Below are positions 60,364 through 64,000 of a stretch of DNA of 64,000 nt, piece by piece. The DNA comes from Ilex aquifolium (Eukaryota; Streptophyta; Magnoliopsida; Aquifoliales; Aquifoliaceae): positions 1,247,501 through 1,311,500 of the forward strand of contig OX637407.1 in NCBI GenBank assembly GCA_951799425.1, given 5' to 3'. Every line of letters starts with the position of its first letter. The stretch's first letter is position 1. Both the position numbers and the translations under genes were made by a program. The notes below the pieces were generated by a model. That model was not told the origin of the DNA. It was given only the letters and a program-made list of their open reading frames with translations, and searched no databases.

Positions 60364-60400
60364 TTCTCCCCCCCTTAAAAGAATTTCGTCCCCGAAATTC
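60364..60400 (-). promoter_or_regulatory. T4 polypurine tract and hairpin
   Basis: Minus strand: GAATTTCGGGGACGAAATTC then TTTTAAGGGGGGGAGAA, directly before the LTR. Confidence 0.88.
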
Positions 60401-60416
60401 ACATACACATATACAT

Positions 60417-63382
60417 TTAATAGCATGCATATGCAACAAGTAATGTACCAAGCTGTGAGTATGAAAATGTACCTCTATCCTCAAACAGGAAAGGTTAATT
60501 GGCACGTATGGTGTCCTCACGCTCCCACGTTGCCTCCTCTACTCCCCGGTGCTGCCAAAGCACCTTCACTAGCCTCACGGTCTTGCCTCGCAAAACCTGT
60601 TCCCGGCTATCCATGATACGCACCGGTCCCTCCTCGAAGGTCCCATCAGTATCAACCACAAGCTCGCCTCAATCCACCACATGAGTAGGATCTGGGGTGT
60701 ACTTCCGGAGCATAGAGACATGGAATACCGCGTGAACACCCACTAAATCAGGCGGTAACGCCAACCGGTAAGCGACTGTACCCACCCTCTCAAGTATCTC
60801 AAAGGGCCCGATATACCTCGGTGACAGCTTTCCTCGCTTGCCGAACCTGACCACTCCTCTTGTAGGCATCACCTTCAAGAAGACATGATCAGCCACCTCA
60901 AACTCTAGAGGTCTCCGCCGTCTATCGGCGTAGCTCTTCTGCCGGCTCTGAGCCGTGAGAAGACGTTTCCGTATCAAGTCCACCTTCTCTGAGGTGTCTC
61001 TAATCAACTCTGGACCCGTAGAGGGTCTCTCTCCAACCTCCGTCCAACAAACCGAAGATCTACAAGGCCTCCCATAGAATGCCTCATAGGGTGCCATCTG
61101 TATGCTCGCCTGATAACTATTGTTATAGGCAAACTCTACCAAGGGTAAGTGATCTTCCCAGCTTCCCTTGAGATCTAGGACGCATGCCCGCAGCATGTCC
61201 TCTAGTGTCTGAATAGTCCTCTCTGACTGACCATCCGTCTGGGGATGAAAAGCAGTGCTCATCATCAACTGAGTCCCCATAGCTCGCTGGAAACTCTCCC
61301 AAAAATGAGATGTGAATCTGGGATCCCGATCCGATACTATAGATACGGGCACCCCATGCAATCGGACAATCTCCCGTATATATAACCTACAGAATTCCTC
61401 CAGTGTGAAGGTCATCCGCACAACCAAGAAGTGTGCCGACTTCGTAAGCCGGTCCACTATCACCCACACCGCATCATGTCCCCGCGTTGTCCGTGGCAAG
61501 TGAGTCACAAAATCCATCGTGACATGCTCCCACTTCCACTCAGCTACCTCCAATGGCTGGAGTAATCCCGCTGGTCTCTGGTGTTCAGCCTTCACTTGCT
61601 GACATGTGAGACATCTACTAACAAATTCACCAACTTGTCTCTTCATCCCACTCCAATAATACTGGCGACGAAGATCATGATACATCTTCGTGCCCCCTGG
61701 ATGAACCGCAAAACGGGAACAATGAAATTCCTTAAGAATCACCTCCCTTAGATCCGGAGATTAGGGAACCACAATCCTTCCCCTATACCGAAGACTACCA
61801 TCCGAATGAATGGCCCAGCCCTCGTCACCTGTGCCCGACCGCACCCGATCCTTAATGGACTCTATTCTGGGTCTTGCCCCTGAGACTCAATCACTCTGCT
61901 CAGTAGGGAATGCGTAGCCACCAAACTTCCCAAGGTACCCTGAGCCTGCCCCATGTAATGCAGCCCGAACTGTCCCACAGTCTCGAGCATTCCCCACTCC
62001 CGGAAAGCCATACTAGCCAAGACTCCCCTCGACTTCCGGCTAAGTGCGTCAGCCACCACATTTGCCTTACCAGGATGGTAATGCAACGTGAAGTCGTAAT
62101 CTTCCAGAAACTCCATCCACCTGCGTTGCCTCATGTTGAGGTCCCGCTGTGTAAAGATGTACTTCAGACTCTTGTGGTCCGAAAACACTTCAAACTGCTC
62201 ACCATACAGGTAGTGGCGCCAAGCCTTCAAGGCAAAGACAATGGCCGCCAACTCCATATCATGTGTGGGGTAATTCTGCTCGTGATTCTTTAGCTGTCGA
62301 GAACCATAAGCCACGACCCTCCCGGACTGCATCAACACGCATCCAAGTCCATCCTTGGAGGCATCACAATACACTGTATACCTCTGTCCCCTCTCTGGAA
62401 CTATCAGTATAGGAGCTGAAGTAAGCCTCCTTTTCAATTCCTGGAATGCCTTCTCGCAAGAATCATTCCACTCGAACTTGACCTCTTTCCGAGTCAACTT
62501 CGTCATAGGTGCAGCTAACCTAGAGAAGTCCTCGATAAACCGCCGATAATATCCAGCCAATCCCAAGAAACTGCGTATCTCGAAAACTGACTTCGGCCTC
62601 TCCCAATTCATGACTGACTCAACCTTCTCCGGGTCTACGGATACACCCGAAGCCGACACCACATGTCCCAAAAATTTCACCTCACTAAGCCAAAATTCAC
62701 ACTTGCTGAACTTGGCATACAACTGATGGTCTCTCAAGATCTGAAGAACGACCCTCAAGTGACCCTCATGCTCCTCCTCAGACTTGGAGTAAATCAAGAT
62801 GTCGTCAACAAAAACCACGACGAACTGATCAAGGTAGGGTTGGAACACCCTATGCATGAGATCCATAAATGCCGCTGGGGCGTTCGTCAATCCGAATGGC
62901 ATCACTGTGAACTCGAAATGCCCATAACGCGTCTGAAACGCCGTCTTAGGGATATCTGTCTCCCTAACCCTCAACTGATGATAACCGGTGCGGAGATCTA
63001 TCTTGGAGTAGACCCGCGCCCCTCTCAGCTGATCAAACAAGTCATCAATCCTCGGCAAATGGTACCTATTCTTGATAGTAACCCTATTCAACTGCCGGTA
63101 GTCTATACATAGTCGAAGGGTTTTGTCCTTCTTCTTTGCAAATAACACTGGAGCGCCCCAAGGTGAGGTACTCGGTCTTATGAAACCCCGGTCCAACAAT
63201 TCCTGCAATTGGACCTTGAGTTCTTGCAACTCAGCAGGCGCCATCCTATGTGGAGTCATAGAAATGGGCGATGTGCCAGGATGTAACTCAATGTTAAAGT
63301 CTACATCCCTATGTGGAGGTAATCCCGGTAGTTCATCCGAAAAAACATCCCCGTATTCACAAACAACTCGAGGTAGACCCAA
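60417..63382 (-). pseudogene. T4 pol: RT, RNase H, integrase, chromodomain
   Basis: The frame 63382 to 61862 holds RT ([26 protein letters not shown]) and RNase H ([38 protein letters not shown]). A frameshift near 61862 and a stop near 61765 separate it from integrase (61742 down: [46 protein letters not shown], complete D-D-E). A TGG-to-TGA stop at 60669 precedes the chromodomain (PVRIMDSREQ, LVKVLWQHRGVEEATW), whose frame ends near 60417. Catalytic residues are intact; one shift and a few stops inactivate it. Confidence 0.92.
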
Positions 63383-63394
63383 CTCCTGCCTCTC

Positions 63395-64000
63395 CTAGTT
63401 CTCTAGGGTAAGGCTTGCTAGCCAACCCATCAACTGCCCGTGCCATCGGGAGTCATACACCCCTTGGGGTAAAGCACCATGCTTGTCCCCTTGGAACTTG
63501 AAACAAACACCCTCAGGCGTATAAGCAGTGACCCTTTTCCGATCACAGTCAATCACAACACGGTGTGCTGTCAACCAATCCATCCTTAGGATGACATCAA
63601 ACTCTGACATGTCCATGACCCTAAGGTCAACGGTGAGTAGAATCCTAGAGATCTCTAACTCACAGTCCCAACATATCTGACCAACCCTCACCCTAGCACC
63701 TAGGGGAGAACTCACATGCAATGGCTCCTCCAAGGTCTCAACCTCTAAGCCCAAGTCTTTCACACAAGATGCAGCAATAAATGAATGTGATGCACCAGAA
63801 TCAAATAATACCCTAGCCCATAAGCGAGAGAGTAGAAATGTACCCTGTATCATCGATTGGTCTGCTGGCTCGGTCTGAGGTATCATGGCGTAGACACGCC
63901 CCTGGGTTCCTGAAGTACCGGCTTGTGAGCCCTGTCCTCGGCCTCGACCCAAACTCTGGCCCCTCTGGCCTGATTGTGAAGTAGTAGGGGTCTGTATAGC
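63395..64000 (-). pseudogene. T4 protease and end of gag, cut by window
   Basis: Same frame as the RT segment, separated by one TAG at 63395. Protease has VLFDSGASHSF intact, then HVSSPLGARVRV, MDMSEFDVI and FKFQGDKHGALPQ. Near the edge a Gly/Gln/Arg-rich gag tail is read (MGRGRGQGSQAGTSGTQGR). The rest of gag, primer site and 5' LTR lie right of the window. Confidence 0.88.

Larger units (their letters stand above)
57665..64000 (-). mobile_element. Tekay-like chromovirus T4, continues past window
   Basis: Plus-strand order: 3' LTR (TGTGACGCCCC at 57665), polypurine tract, chromodomain, integrase, RNase H, RT, protease, part of gag at the window end. Proteins are very close to T2 and T3. The predicted left duplication is GAACC (57660-57664). 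It is the last insertion in this part of the stack, since nothing interrupts it here. Confidence 0.93.

Overview
This window looks like heterochromatin from a flowering plant, and I find no intact host gene in it. Almost every base belongs to transposable elements stacked inside one another. The plant assignment rests on Ty3 retrotransposons of the Athila and chromodomain (Tekay/Del-like) types, tRNA-Asp and initiator tRNA-Met primer sites, Helitrons ending in CTAG, and a Pack-MULE that carries a piece of a GRAS transcription factor gene. The species cannot be named from the sequence.

I use these labels. T1 to T4 are Tekay-like chromovirus elements. A1 and A2 are Athila-like elements. S is an LTR family seen only as LTRs. 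F1 and F2 are LTR fragments.

Layout. 1-516 is an S LTR on the minus strand, inserted into T1. T1 (517-3094, minus) is a decayed gag-protease with primer site and part of its 5' LTR. T1's LTR is split by A1 (3095-20065, plus), which has 5' LTR, gag, PR-RT-RNase H, integrase, an env-position ORF and part of its 3' LTR. A1 contains an inverted solo LTR of its own family (9494-11220, duplication ACCAC) and a solo S LTR (15446-17862, duplication GAGAG). A1's 3' LTR is split by A2 (from 20066, minus). A2's 3' LTR holds one Helitron inside another (20868-27674), and the inner Helitron holds a Pack-MULE (23474-24944) with perfect 9-bp duplications. A2's integrase is split by a complete but dead T2 (33686-43539, plus, duplication ATATG). 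A2's gag leader is split at 47794 by T3 (minus). From 53155 to 57664 there are broken LTR pieces and an anonymous AT-rich block. T4 (57665 to the window end, minus) interrupts another S LTR. At least five levels of nesting are directly visible, and several elements close only to the right of the window.

How the parts worked. Each retroelement once coded for Gag, a retropepsin, reverse transcriptase, RNase H and integrase. Tekay-type elements add a chromodomain. Athila-type elements add an ORF where a retroviral env would sit. All are now broken by stops, frameshifts, lost catalytic residues or insertions. Many stops are TAG where a sister copy has CAG, as expected from decay of methylated cytosine.

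Most unusual signal: several different LTR families carry a compact cluster of short perfect palindromes centred on CCGG. Each family has its own arms (AACCTTCCGGAAGGTT, CTACCGGTAG, GTACCGGTAC, GTCCGGAC). The flanks are similar between families, and in both Athila families a second cluster lies just upstream of the env-position ORF. I know of no name for this module.
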